The translations under genes were made by a program, and so were the position numbers. From Heyndrickxia sporothermodurans (GTDB lineage: Bacteria > Bacillota > Bacilli > Bacillales > Bacillaceae_C): 61,671 bases of DNA. The stretch lies in assembly GCF_016785185.1 (NCBI RefSeq), contig NZ_JAEKDY010000007.1; one strand, given 5' to 3'. The notes beneath the pieces were generated by a model. The model saw only the letters and a list, made by a program, of their open reading frames with translations, made no database searches and was not told the origin of the DNA. Below, in pieces: positions 54,563 to 61,671 of the stretch (positions are counted from its first letter, which is position 1; the number at the start of each line of letters is the position of its first letter).

Positions 54563-55102
54563 TTGAAAATGATTTACCTTATTCGACATTGTCAGGCTTT
54601 TGGTCAGGAAATGGATGCAAATTTAACAGAAATAGGTGTCAAGCAATCTGTTGAATTAGCAGAATTTTTCTCTACTAAAAAAATTGATCAAATAATAGCA
54701 AGTCCTTTTAAGAGAGCTGTTGATTCCGTAGTTCCACTCGCAAATACGAAGAAACTTAGAATCGTTAAAGATACACGTTTAACTGAGAGGGTACTTAGTA
54801 CAACTGATCAACCCGAATGGTTTGACATGCTAAGAAGAACGTTTGAAGATTTAGATCTTTGCTTTGATGGCGGAGAATCAAGTAGAACGGCTGCAAAGCG
54901 TGCGATCGATGTAATAACAGAGATAGTAGAAGGACCATATGACACGACCTTAGTTGCAACACATGGAAATTTATTATCTTTAATACTAAATTATTTTGAT
55001 AACAAGTATTCCTTCGAAACATGGCAGGAACTGACGAATCCAGATGTTTATCAATTGGATTTTGATACCAATTCAATTAATATAAAGAGAATTTGGAAAT
55101 AG
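54563..55102 (+). CDS. Histidine phosphatase family protein
   Basis: 179 residues, phosphoglycerate-mutase-like fold. The catalytic motif reads LIRHCQA (RHC in place of the usual RHG); SPFKRAVDS and TLVATHGN supply the second Arg and His. Substrate unknown. TTG 54563 follows GGGGGAAGAG. Confidence 0.78.
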   Translation: MKMIYLIRHCQAFGQEMDANLTEIGVKQSVELAEFFSTKKIDQIIASPFKRAVDSVVPLANTKKLRIVKDTRLTERVLSTTDQPEWFDMLRRTFEDLDLCFDGGESSRTAAKRAIDVITEIVEGPYDTTLVATHGNLLSLILNYFDNKYSFETWQELTNPDVYQLDFDTNSINIKRIWK

Positions 55103-55114
55103 GATTAACAAAAA

Positions 55115-55142
55115 GTGAACGCATGATCATTCATGTGTTCAC
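55115..55142 (-). terminator. Terminator of ylmA
   Basis: gtgaacgcatga (55115-55126) pairs with tcatgtgttcac (55131-55142) with one G-T pair; minus-strand T run follows. It includes the ylmA stop. Confidence 0.75.
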
Positions 55143-55925
55143 AAATAACGTCTCTTTAAATGACAGCCAAGTCCGATCAAGATTCTTTGTAACAGAAATG
55201 GGTGTTCCGTAAAATTCAGATAATCTTTTTTCTGTTAATAGATCAACTGTATTACCGGAGGCGAATGGTTCACCATTTTTTAATAATAAAGTTTTTTGAA
55301 AGGAAGGAAGAATTTCTTCAACATGATGTGTAACATAGATCAAAGTAGGGCCATCTGGTTGATTCGCTAATGTTTCAATCAACTGTAAAAGCTGTTCCCG
55401 AGCAATGATATCCAGTCCTGTACATGGTTCATCTAGTATAAGTAATTTTGGCGCGGCCATTAAAGCTCTTGCAATTAGTATGCGTTGGCGTTCACCTTGG
55501 GATAAAGTTTGGTACATTCGGTTTCTTAAATGCTGGCAATCTAGTAATGTGAGTAAATCATGAACTTTTTCATAATCTTGTGGAGATGCTTGTTCATATA
55601 AACCAATGCTTGCAAATTTGCCGCTCAATACGATATTTTCGACTATTTCTTCATCAGGTAACTGCTGTTGTAATGAGGAGCTTACCCATCCAATTGATTT
55701 CCGTAGCTCGCGTAGATCGGTACGACCGAATTTGTTCCCTAATACATTCACTTCTCCTTTTGTCGGCCAAATATACCCATTAATCATATTAAGTAGAGTT
55801 GTTTTTCCAGATCCGTTAAGTCCGAGAATACACCAATGCTCTTTTTCTTTCACATCCCATGATAGATTTTGTAAAATCCAGTTTTCCCCGCGTTTCCAGC
55901 ATACGTTCTTCATATTAATAATCAT
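55131..55925 (-). CDS. ylmA: ABC transporter ATP-binding protein, YlmA type
   Basis: 264 residues, a lone ABC ATPase: Walker A GLNGSGKTT, Q-loop SSSLQQQ, signature LSQGERQR, Walker B LLILDEPCTGLD, switch His in YVTHHVEE. It matches YlmA in length. No permease gene is adjacent, so its partner is unknown. ATG 55925 has AAAGGA 9 nt upstream; the site touches ATG 55934. Confidence 0.82.
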   Translation of the reverse strand: MIINMKNVCWKRGENWILQNLSWDVKEKEHWCILGLNGSGKTTLLNMINGYIWPTKGEVNVLGNKFGRTDLRELRKSIGWVSSSLQQQLPDEEIVENIVLSGKFASIGLYEQASPQDYEKVHDLLTLLDCQHLRNRMYQTLSQGERQRILIARALMAAPKLLILDEPCTGLDIIAREQLLQLIETLANQPDGPTLIYVTHHVEEILPSFQKTLLLKNGEPFASGNTVDLLTEKRLSEFYGTPISVTKNLDRTWLSFKETLFVNT

Positions 55926-56100
55926 TTGCTTCATTCCTTTTAGTGATATATTATTATGATAATTTTATACTATTTAGAAAATAGTGAATACATGATAACA
56001 TTATTGTCCTAAAAAAAGCAAAAATATTGTTGGTCAATTTTAATTTTTTTCTATTTTATCAATGGTTTAATATGCTAGGCTACTTGAAGGGGGCGTTAAT

Positions 56101-56958
56101 TTGAAAAATTCAAACTTTTATTTTACTAGTAGAATCCTAAGAATTATGAGGAATGCAGAGATAGAGATGCATTTTTCTAAAGATAAAGTGTTACAGCCCG
56201 TACATTTACTTATTGCGTGCCTAAATGAAAAAACTGGAGTGCTCGGTGAAATATCTTTGAAAACTAACATAGACAAATCTTTAATGACAAATAGAATAAT
56301 AGAATTAAGGGAATCACAAAATCAAAATATAACTGGAAGCGATTTTTTTAATACAGCTGTAACGGTTGAAGTGATTGAAGTTTTTCATACTGCAAGGCAT
56401 TACATGGAAAAATATAATCAAGTTTATTTAAATGAAGGTCATTTACTTAAAGCTTTAATTACTACTGGAGTGATGGATAGTTTTTTAACAGATGAAAATA
56501 AGGAAATAATTTTAGCCCTCGGAACAAATTCAAGGGATATGATTACTCACCTCGGCAAATACACATATCCCAATGTAGATTCGCCCTTGATTCGAAGGGC
56601 AATTAGTAAGGATGAAAATAATATTGTTAATTTTGTAGATAAGAATTTTTCAAAGGAATGGTCTCAAACCATTAGAGCTGCGTTTTTATTAGATGATCCC
56701 TCTATATATATTGCATATGATAATTATAAAGAGATTATTGGCTTTGCTGCTTTTGATATTTATAAGAATAGAAAATGTTATTTCGGTCCTATGGGTGTAA
56801 CGAAATCTAATAGGGTTAAAGGTATTGGCTATGCACTACTTCATCATTGTTTAAAAGATATGAAGGAAATTGGTTATGAGTATGCAGTTATTGGTGAGGC
56901 AGGACCGATTGAATTTTATGAAAAAGCGTGTAATGCAGTTGTAATTCCATCGATGTAA
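56101..56958 (+). CDS. Clp N-domain fused to GNAT acetyltransferase
   Basis: 285 residues. Residues 5-155 look like the double Clp repeat of ClpA/ClpB/ClpC N-domains (LQPVHLLIACL in the first, LNEGHLLKALI in the second). Residues 160-285 are a GNAT domain with acetyl-CoA motif GVTKSNRVKGIGYALLHHCL and the end PIEFYEKACNAVVI. No AAA+ domain. The Clp repeat usually binds substrates or adaptors, so it may direct acetylation to particular proteins (inference). TTG 56101 behind AAGGGGG. Terminator at 57059-57094. Confidence 0.75.
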   Translation: MKNSNFYFTSRILRIMRNAEIEMHFSKDKVLQPVHLLIACLNEKTGVLGEISLKTNIDKSLMTNRIIELRESQNQNITGSDFFNTAVTVEVIEVFHTARHYMEKYNQVYLNEGHLLKALITTGVMDSFLTDENKEIILALGTNSRDMITHLGKYTYPNVDSPLIRRAISKDENNIVNFVDKNFSKEWSQTIRAAFLLDDPSIYIAYDNYKEIIGFAAFDIYKNRKCYFGPMGVTKSNRVKGIGYALLHHCLKDMKEIGYEYAVIGEAGPIEFYEKACNAVVIPSM

Positions 56959-57058
56959 AACCTATTTTATTAATCTATTGTTTGTTGATTATATTTTGAA
57001 ATGAGGAGAGGTCCAACAGTTTATGAATTGAATAGATTATAGATCTAAGTGTTTTATT

Positions 57059-57094
57059 GCATTTCTCAAAGGTATGAGGAATGCTTTTTCTTTT
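57059..57094 (+). terminator. Terminator after the Clp-N/GNAT gene
   Basis: gcatttctca (57059-57068) pairs with tgaggaatgc (57075-57084), then TTTTTCTTTT. The rest of the 56959-57215 gap shows no gene. Confidence 0.85.
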
Positions 57095-57215
57095 AGCAAA
57101 TGAATATGATAATTTTATAACAATAAGAGTGCAGTAAAAATCAATAATTTTTTATTGTAAAACGATAAATATTATGTTAAATTCAATAAAGACATTAAAT
57201 AAGTGAGGTGCTTTT

Positions 57216-57698
57216 ATGAAACGAGTGTCAACACTCTTTTTAAAGATATCTGTCGTTCTTATTGGAATTCCAATTCTTGCTTTGTGCATTTTTTTGGTGC
57301 CTGAGATAGGGAATCTTGCAGCAAAATTATTACCTAAGTTTGCTTATATAAAATATCTCGTTTTCATCGCGTTTTATGCATCGGTGATTCCTTTTTACTT
57401 TGCTTTGTATCAGGCTTTCAAACTTTTACGCTATATTGACAAAAATAATGCTTTCTCGCAAAACTCTGTAAAATCTTTAGAGAAAATCAAATACTGTGCA
57501 ATCACAATTAGTTGCTTACATATCCTCGTCTTGCCGCTTTTCTATCTGTTTGCGGATAAAGATGACGAACCAGGTGTTGTCATTATTGGTTTGGTAGTTC
57601 CTTTTGCTTCTATGGTGATTGCAGTCTTTGCCGCTGTTCTTCAAAAGCTGTTAAAAGAAGCGATTGATATAAAATCAGAAAATGACTTAACGGTTTGA
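57216..57698 (+). CDS. yoaS: YoaS-like DUF2975 membrane protein
   Basis: 160 residues, four predicted helices. DUF2975 pattern: YQAFKLLRYIDKNNAFSQNS in the cytoplasmic loop. It is paired with a small XRE regulator immediately downstream, as in B. subtilis yoaS-yozG. Function unknown. Confidence 0.8.
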   Translation: MKRVSTLFLKISVVLIGIPILALCIFLVPEIGNLAAKLLPKFAYIKYLVFIAFYASVIPFYFALYQAFKLLRYIDKNNAFSQNSVKSLEKIKYCAITISCLHILVLPLFYLFADKDDEPGVVIIGLVVPFASMVIAVFAAVLQKLLKEAIDIKSENDLTV

Positions 57699-57708
57699 GG
57701 TGAAAACA

Positions 57709-57930
57709 ATGGCAATTATAATCAATATTGATGTGATGCTTGCTAAAAGGAAAATGAGTGTAACCGAACTATCGGAGAAGGTTGGAATCACAATGGCTAA
57801 CCTTTCAATATTAAAAAATGGAAAGGCAAAAGCAATTCGATTATCAACTTTAGAGGGAATTTGTAAGGCTTTAGAATGTCAACCCGGAGATATTTTAGAA
57901 TACCGAAGTGATGAAGACTCTCAAGTTTAA
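57709..57930 (+). CDS. yozG: YozG-like XRE-family regulator
   Basis: 73 residues, a minimal Cro/XRE helix-turn-helix (MSVTELSEKVGITMANLSIL) with the ending CQPGDILEY typical of this subgroup. GAGG lies 8 nt before ATG 57709. It probably controls its own yoaS-yozG-yoaT unit (inference from linkage). Confidence 0.82.
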   Translation: MAIIINIDVMLAKRKMSVTELSEKVGITMANLSILKNGKAKAIRLSTLEGICKALECQPGDILEYRSDEDSQV

Positions 57931-57971
57931 TAAAATGGAGTATTTAACACGTAAGGAGAGTGAAGTTTTCT

Positions 57972-58829
57972 ATGAATCAAATTCGTAAAAGGGAAGCAAT
58001 TCATGAGTTTAATCATTCAAAAATGGATGCACAAATCGTCAGAGTAATCAAGCAACTTGTTCATTTTGGATGGGAACAGGCATTATCCTGTTTGTTTCCC
58101 GTCGTTATTTTTGCCTCTTTGGCTCTTACACAAATCATCCCGCTTCCCTTCCTGCCGCGGTATGACTGGATGCTGATCATTTGCCTTCTAATGCAGTGGT
58201 GGATGGTTCGATCTGGACTTGAAACAATGGATGAACTAAAGGTAATCTCATTGTTTCACCTTATTGGACTTGCTCTTGAACTTTTTAAGGTACATATGGG
58301 TTCTTGGTCTTACCCGGAGGAAGGATATTTCAAAATTTTTGGAGTGCCTTTGTATAGCGGATTCATGTATGCAAGCGTAGCTAGTTATCTTTGCCAGGCT
58401 TGGAGGAGGTTGAAGGTTGAGCTGGTTAAGTGGCCACCATTTTTGGTAGTTGTACCTCTTGCAGCTGCGATTTATTTGAATTTCTTTACTCACCACTATT
58501 GGATTGATGTCCGTTTATGGTTATCAGGGCTTGTCATTATCGTTTTTTGGAAGTCATGGGTCATATACGAAGTTAATGGAACACGTTACCGTATGCCACT
58601 ATCATTTTCTTTTGTGCTCATCGGATTTTTTATATGGGTAGCCGAAAATATCGCAACGTTTTTTGGCGCTTGGGAGTATCCAAACCAAACAGAAGCATGG
58701 AGTCTCGTTCATCTAGGTAAGGTAAGTTCATGGCTCTTATTAGTGATTGTTAGCTTTCTTATAGTAGCAACGTTAAAGCAAGTGAAGGGAAAAAGCTCCA
58801 TTAGTTCGGATGCTAGTCAATCTTTATAA
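57972..58829 (+). CDS. yoaT: YoaT-like DUF817 membrane protein
   Basis: 285 residues, about eight predicted helices, DUF817 pattern (FKVHMGSWSYPEEGYFKIFG; WVAENIATFFGAWEYP). Third gene of yoaS-yozG-yoaT. The start is uncertain: AAGGAG abuts GTG 57960 and is 13 nt from ATG 57972. Function unknown. Confidence 0.78.
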   Translation: MNQIRKREAIHEFNHSKMDAQIVRVIKQLVHFGWEQALSCLFPVVIFASLALTQIIPLPFLPRYDWMLIICLLMQWWMVRSGLETMDELKVISLFHLIGLALELFKVHMGSWSYPEEGYFKIFGVPLYSGFMYASVASYLCQAWRRLKVELVKWPPFLVVVPLAAAIYLNFFTHHYWIDVRLWLSGLVIIVFWKSWVIYEVNGTRYRMPLSFSFVLIGFFIWVAENIATFFGAWEYPNQTEAWSLVHLGKVSSWLLLVIVSFLIVATLKQVKGKSSISSDASQSL

Positions 58830-58867
58830 CTACTTAGAATTCTCTATTAAAAAGTCGGATCCTTGTT

Positions 58868-58898
58868 AAAAGTATCCAAAATGATTGGATGCTTTTTT
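58868..58898. terminator. Terminator between yoaT and the DCC gene
   Basis: aaaagtatcca pairs with tggatgctttt (one wobble) and a T run follows. Confidence 0.8.
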
Positions 58899-58903
58899 AA
58901 AAG

Positions 58904-59308
58904 TTATGAATCTGTATAATCTAAAAATCTCCGTCTTTCCTCTTTGCTAGGAATCATACAAGTTTCTTTCTTTCCAAACCATCTATATCGATTTTTGGCG
59001 ATGATATCATACAATATATTCCGCATTGGTGTAGGTACGAAACGAAAAACGGATAAGATTTTCCATAATCCCCGTAAATGGGTACAAATTCTTAAGATTG
59101 CACTAGATTTAATAAAATATGAATCGTCTTCTATTAATACAAGACTGTCAACATCCTCAGTAATCTGATATTTCAGTAATAGTGATTTTCCAGTTTCGCT
59201 TTGAAGTGATGCAAACTTGAAAAAGGCTTTAGGATCTCTTTTCATAATAAATTGCACACTGCTATTGCAAAAATTACAAACGCCGTCGAATAAAATAATC
59301 CCACCCAT
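58904..59308 (-). CDS. DCC-family thiol-disulfide protein (DUF393, YuxK-like)
   Basis: 134 residues. The DCC/DUF393 motif DGVCNFCNSSVQFI holds a CxxC pair near residue 10; RYRWFGKKETCMIP lies near the C-terminus. Predicted oxidoreductase of unknown partner. ATG 59308 follows GGGTGAT; GTG 59320 has no site. Confidence 0.8.
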   Translation of the reverse strand: MGGIILFDGVCNFCNSSVQFIMKRDPKAFFKFASLQSETGKSLLLKYQITEDVDSLVLIEDDSYFIKSSAILRICTHLRGLWKILSVFRFVPTPMRNILYDIIAKNRYRWFGKKETCMIPSKEERRRFLDYTDS

Positions 59309-59400
59309 GTGATCACCCACTATTTTTTAGTCATTCAAGTAAGATAAGGATAACATATTAACTCATGTTTATAAGCAAAAAATATTGGGTAAATAATAAT

Positions 59401-59425
59401 ACTCCCATTTTTTAAAAATAGGAGT
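59401..59425 (-). terminator. Terminator of the opcR-like gene
   Basis: actcccatttt (59401-59411) pairs with aaaataggagt (59415-59425) apart from one C/A mismatch that becomes G-U on the minus strand; T-rich tail there. Confidence 0.55.
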
Positions 59426-59441
59426 AATGATACATAAAGGT

Positions 59442-59978
59442 CTACGATTTTGGAACGTGCTCGAATATTTCCCCGCTTTCGAAAAAGTCAACTAACCGAG
59501 TTAGCCATTGATAGTAGCCTGACCATACTTTCATTTCTTTCAGTAGTTCATTAACGCTTGCTTCAACTTCTGGTGATAACTCTTCATGTTCCTTTAATAG
59601 GGAGAGTTCTCTGGATAATTTTTTTTCAAATATTTTATTGCGATTGATCGTTTTTCGCCAATTGGAGGTGAAGATAGAAATAAAGGTTTCGTAATAATCG
59701 GATTCGACATCATAAATATCTTTACGAACACCTTTTTCGAATACTTTTTCGGCAATATTGATATCAAGCATTTCGCGAACGACTTGGCTCATTCTTGTTT
59801 TACTCATGCCAGTTGCAGCAGATAGTTCATCAAGCGTCATCGGTTTCCGGTTCATATAAATAATACCTAGAACACGACCAACCGTAGTGGATACTCCATA
59901 CGTACGCATATTATCTGCAATCTTCTCTATATATTGTTCTTTAGCTTGATTAATTAATTTCAATGGTTTCTCATCCAT
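59442..59978 (-). CDS. opcR: GbsR/OpcR-family regulator
   Basis: 178 residues, MarR-like winged helix (MTLDELSAATGMSKTRMSQVVREML) with the GbsR-type C-terminal helices. In B. subtilis GbsR represses opuB and OpcR represses opuC; divergent placement from opuCA supports the OpcR role. ATG 59978 has AAAGGAG 10 nt upstream, while the longer GTG start at 60002 would overlap it. Confidence 0.82.
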   Translation of the reverse strand: MDEKPLKLINQAKEQYIEKIADNMRTYGVSTTVGRVLGIIYMNRKPMTLDELSAATGMSKTRMSQVVREMLDINIAEKVFEKGVRKDIYDVESDYYETFISIFTSNWRKTINRNKIFEKKLSRELSLLKEHEELSPEVEASVNELLKEMKVWSGYYQWLTRLVDFFESGEIFEHVPKS

Positions 59979-60127
59979 AGGTAGTAGGCTCCTTTCAACC
60001 ACCTAATTTACTAAGTCAATGTATCATATTTTAGTGGAAAAATAAACAAGCAATACAGGGAGTATACTAAAGCATTAATAAGTAATAGTATGAATAATGT
60101 CGTTTTTAACAATATACACTCACGAAT

Positions 60128-60156
60128 TTGCGTATAATCTATACAATATATAAAAT
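60128..60156 (+). promoter_or_regulatory. Putative opuC promoter
   Basis: TTGCGT (60128-60133), 17-nt spacer, TAAAAT (60151-60156). The surrounding A/T-rich sequence is where an OpcR-type repressor would act; I could not define its operator. Confidence 0.5.
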
Positions 60157-60248
60157 TTGTAAACTTTTTATTTTATAAAGTGTGCGATACAATTGAAAGG
60201 TGAATAAATAAGTAAGTACTTTATGAAAATTGTGGAGGTGTCATCATT

Positions 60249-61400
60249 TTGCTTAAATTTGATCATGTAACAAAAGTGTATAAAGGTGGAAAGAAAGCAG
60301 TCTCAGATTTAAATTTAGAATTTAAACCAGGTGAGTTCATCGTTTTCATCGGTCCAAGTGGTTGCGGGAAAACGACAACGATGAAAATGATTAATCGCCT
60401 AATCGAACCGTCAAGTGGCACTATTTATATTAATGGAAAAAACATAATGGAAAAGGACCCAGTACAACTTAGAAGAGAAATTGGGTATGTTATTCAACAA
60501 ATCGGTTTATTTCCTCACATGACCATACAACAAAACATATCACTCATACCAAAACTATTAAAATGGCCAGATGAGAAACGTCGGGCACGTGCCAAAGAGC
60601 TCCTCAAACTTGTTAACATGACAGAGGATTATTTAGATCGCTATCCACATGAGTTAAGCGGTGGACAACAACAACGTATCGGAGTTCTTCGTGCACTTGC
60701 AGCAGACCAACCATTAATTCTGATGGATGAACCGTTTGGAGCACTTGACCCTATTACAAGGGATTCCTTACAAGACGAATTCAAAAAGCTACAACAAACG
60801 CTCGGTAAGACAATTGTATTTGTAACGCATGATATGGATGAGGCTCTGAAACTAGCAGATCGTATTGTGATTATGAAAGATGGTCAATTGGTCCAAGTTG
60901 GTACTCCAGAAGAGATATTACGTGACCCAGCCAATGACTTTGTTGAAGAATTTATCGGTAAAGAACGTTTATTACAAGCAAGACCAAATATACAAACGGT
61001 TGAGCAAGTAATGAACTCTAACCCAATAACAATTACGGAAGATAAATCTCTATCAGAAGCGATTCAAATTATGAAAGAGAAACGCGTAGATTCTCTCCTT
61101 GTAGTAGATGAAAAACAAATTTTAAAAGGGTATATAGATGTAGAAATAATCGATCAGAATCGTAAAAAAATGGTTCAAGTAGCAGACGTATTAGAAACGA
61201 AATTCTTTGCTGTAGAAAAAGAAACATTAGTACGAGATACGATTCGAAAAATATTAAAAATGGGAATGAAATATGTTCCTGTAGTCGATCACCACAAACG
61301 TTTAGTGGGAATTGTAACGAGAGCTAGTTTAGTAGATATTGTCTACGATTCTATTTGGGGTGATGTACAAGAGGAGATTGAGTCGAAAAATGTAGGCTAG
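60249..61400 (+). CDS. opuCA: Osmoprotectant ABC transporter ATPase OpuCA
   Basis: 383 residues. ABC domain: Walker A GPSGCGKTT, QQIGLFPHMT, signature LSGGQQQRIG, Walker B LILMDEPFGALDP. It ends with two CBS domains (about 255-370), which sense ionic strength or nucleotides in this family. It energises glycine betaine/carnitine/choline uptake with OpuCB, OpuCC and OpuCD. TTG 60249 with GGAGG 10 nt upstream. Its permease partner is broken by an insertion sequence 60 bp downstream. Confidence 0.92.
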   Translation: MLKFDHVTKVYKGGKKAVSDLNLEFKPGEFIVFIGPSGCGKTTTMKMINRLIEPSSGTIYINGKNIMEKDPVQLRREIGYVIQQIGLFPHMTIQQNISLIPKLLKWPDEKRRARAKELLKLVNMTEDYLDRYPHELSGGQQQRIGVLRALAADQPLILMDEPFGALDPITRDSLQDEFKKLQQTLGKTIVFVTHDMDEALKLADRIVIMKDGQLVQVGTPEEILRDPANDFVEEFIGKERLLQARPNIQTVEQVMNSNPITITEDKSLSEAIQIMKEKRVDSLLVVDEKQILKGYIDVEIIDQNRKKMVQVADVLETKFFAVEKETLVRDTIRKILKMGMKYVPVVDHHKRLVGIVTRASLVDIVYDSIWGDVQEEIESKNVG

Positions 61401-61412
61401 GAGGGGAACTAG

Positions 61413-61461
61413 ATGGATAGCATTATACAATTTTTAACTAGTAATTGGAGTGAGTTATTAT
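61413..61461 (+). pseudogene. opuCB: opuCB, interrupted after 16 codons
   Basis: ATG 61413 behind GGAGGGG opens MDSIIQFLTSNWSELL, the expected OpuCB N-terminus. The reading is then cut at 61461/61462 by the end of an IS66-family element. The rest of opuCB is outside the window on the far side of the element. Confidence 0.8.
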
Positions 61462-61671
61462 GTAAGCGTAAAATAATCCCCACCTGTCAACCAGATGGGG
61501 ATCGAGTTATTATTTAGGTAAGTTTTTAAAATCTATGCAAACGATTGGAAGTGTTGTTGACCAAGGCAGTACTTTATCCAGGGCATTTTTATCTGTCAGA
61601 TCAATGTTAGGTAACTTCTCAAATAAATAGCGAAGGTAATAATATGGGTTTAGGCCATTTTCCTTTGCTGT
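61462..61671 (-). mobile_element. IS66-family element, one end
   Basis: The element begins GTAAGCGTAAAATAATCCCC; a GTAA terminus is typical of IS66 inverted repeats. A hairpin (61476-61502) follows, then the 3' end of a transposase gene reading outward. IS66 makes 8-bp target duplications, so gttattat (61454-61461) should recur at the other end. The element continues past the window. Confidence 0.85.
61510..61671 (-). CDS. IS66-family transposase, C-terminal fragment
   Basis: 53 residues up to the stop at 61510-61512. The stretch AKENGLNPYYYLRYLFEKLP and the later LPWSTTLP match the C-terminal domain of IS66 transposases (usually YxYLxYLLERLP and LLPW). The gene is truncated by the window edge, not known to be broken. 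Confidence 0.88.
   Translation of the reverse strand, partial: TAKENGLNPYYYLRYLFEKLPNIDLTDKNALDKVLPWSTTLPIVCIDFKNLPK

Overview
The window is AT-rich DNA from a spore-forming, low-GC Gram-positive of the Bacillaceae. The support is gene content and order matching the Bacillus model genomes: bmrCD (yheIH), ccdA-yneI-ccdC-yneK, sbcDC, argCJBD-carAB-argF, dctBSRP, yoaS-yozG-yoaT, opcR-opuC, ylmA, yndM, plus a Spo0E-type phosphatase. TTG and GTG starts behind strong Shine-Dalgarno sequences are common. The species cannot be named from the sequence alone. I see no rRNA, tRNA, CRISPR array or prophage.

Layout. 1-4.6 kb: a decayed ORF, then a heterodimeric ABC drug exporter (BmrC/BmrD type) behind a leader-peptide/terminator attenuator, then a small Spo0E-like gene. 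4.8-7.7 kb: cytochrome c biogenesis gene ccdA with yneI (ccdB), ccdC and yneK. 7.8-12.7 kb: SbcD/SbcC nuclease and two small membrane proteins. 12.8-15.6 kb: tryptophan-catabolic kynB-kynA plus a methyltransferase, with no kynU beside them, and a structured 580-bp upstream gap. 15.6-19.2 kb: a stand-alone ketosynthase-like protein lacking one active-site His, and a membrane PAS-GGDEF-EAL protein. 19.2-31.6 kb: a complete arginine-from-glutamate pathway in two transcription units (argCJBD-carAB-argF and argGH), both with ArgR/AhrC-type operators. 31.7-41.9 kb: glutamate symporter, CAAX-type protease, a probable orphan sRNA, and small genes including glutaminase, an FbpA-like protein, a CHY zinc finger and an MFS pump. 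42-46.9 kb: the C4-dicarboxylate system (binding protein, DctS/DctR, transporter DctP) with a cre site. 47-52.7 kb: a TPR-like protein, a gamma-carbonic-anhydrase-like protein with a Cys-rich head, aspartase, and membrane proteins. 52.9-59.3 kb: accessory genes including two unusual fusions. 59.4 kb to end: OpcR/GbsR-type regulator and opuCA, with opuCB cut after 16 codons by an IS66-family element that runs off the window.

How the parts connect. Glutamate/aspartate chemistry recurs: GltT imports glutamate, GlsA makes it from glutamine, the arg genes consume it, aspartase makes fumarate, and DctP imports C4-dicarboxylates. The strongest unusual items are (1) a single ORF joining an XRE-TPR regulator to a complete AlkD-like DNA alkylation-repeat protein, with a ribosome binding site still visible at the join; (2) a ClpA/B N-domain fused to a GNAT acetyltransferase; (3) an IS66 insertion that breaks the OpuC osmoprotectant transporter; (4) the leader/attenuator before bmrC; (5) the Cys-rich carbonic-anhydrase-like protein; (6) the 34.3-34.4 kb candidate sRNA. 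I did not find a clearly new multi-gene defence or secretion system.
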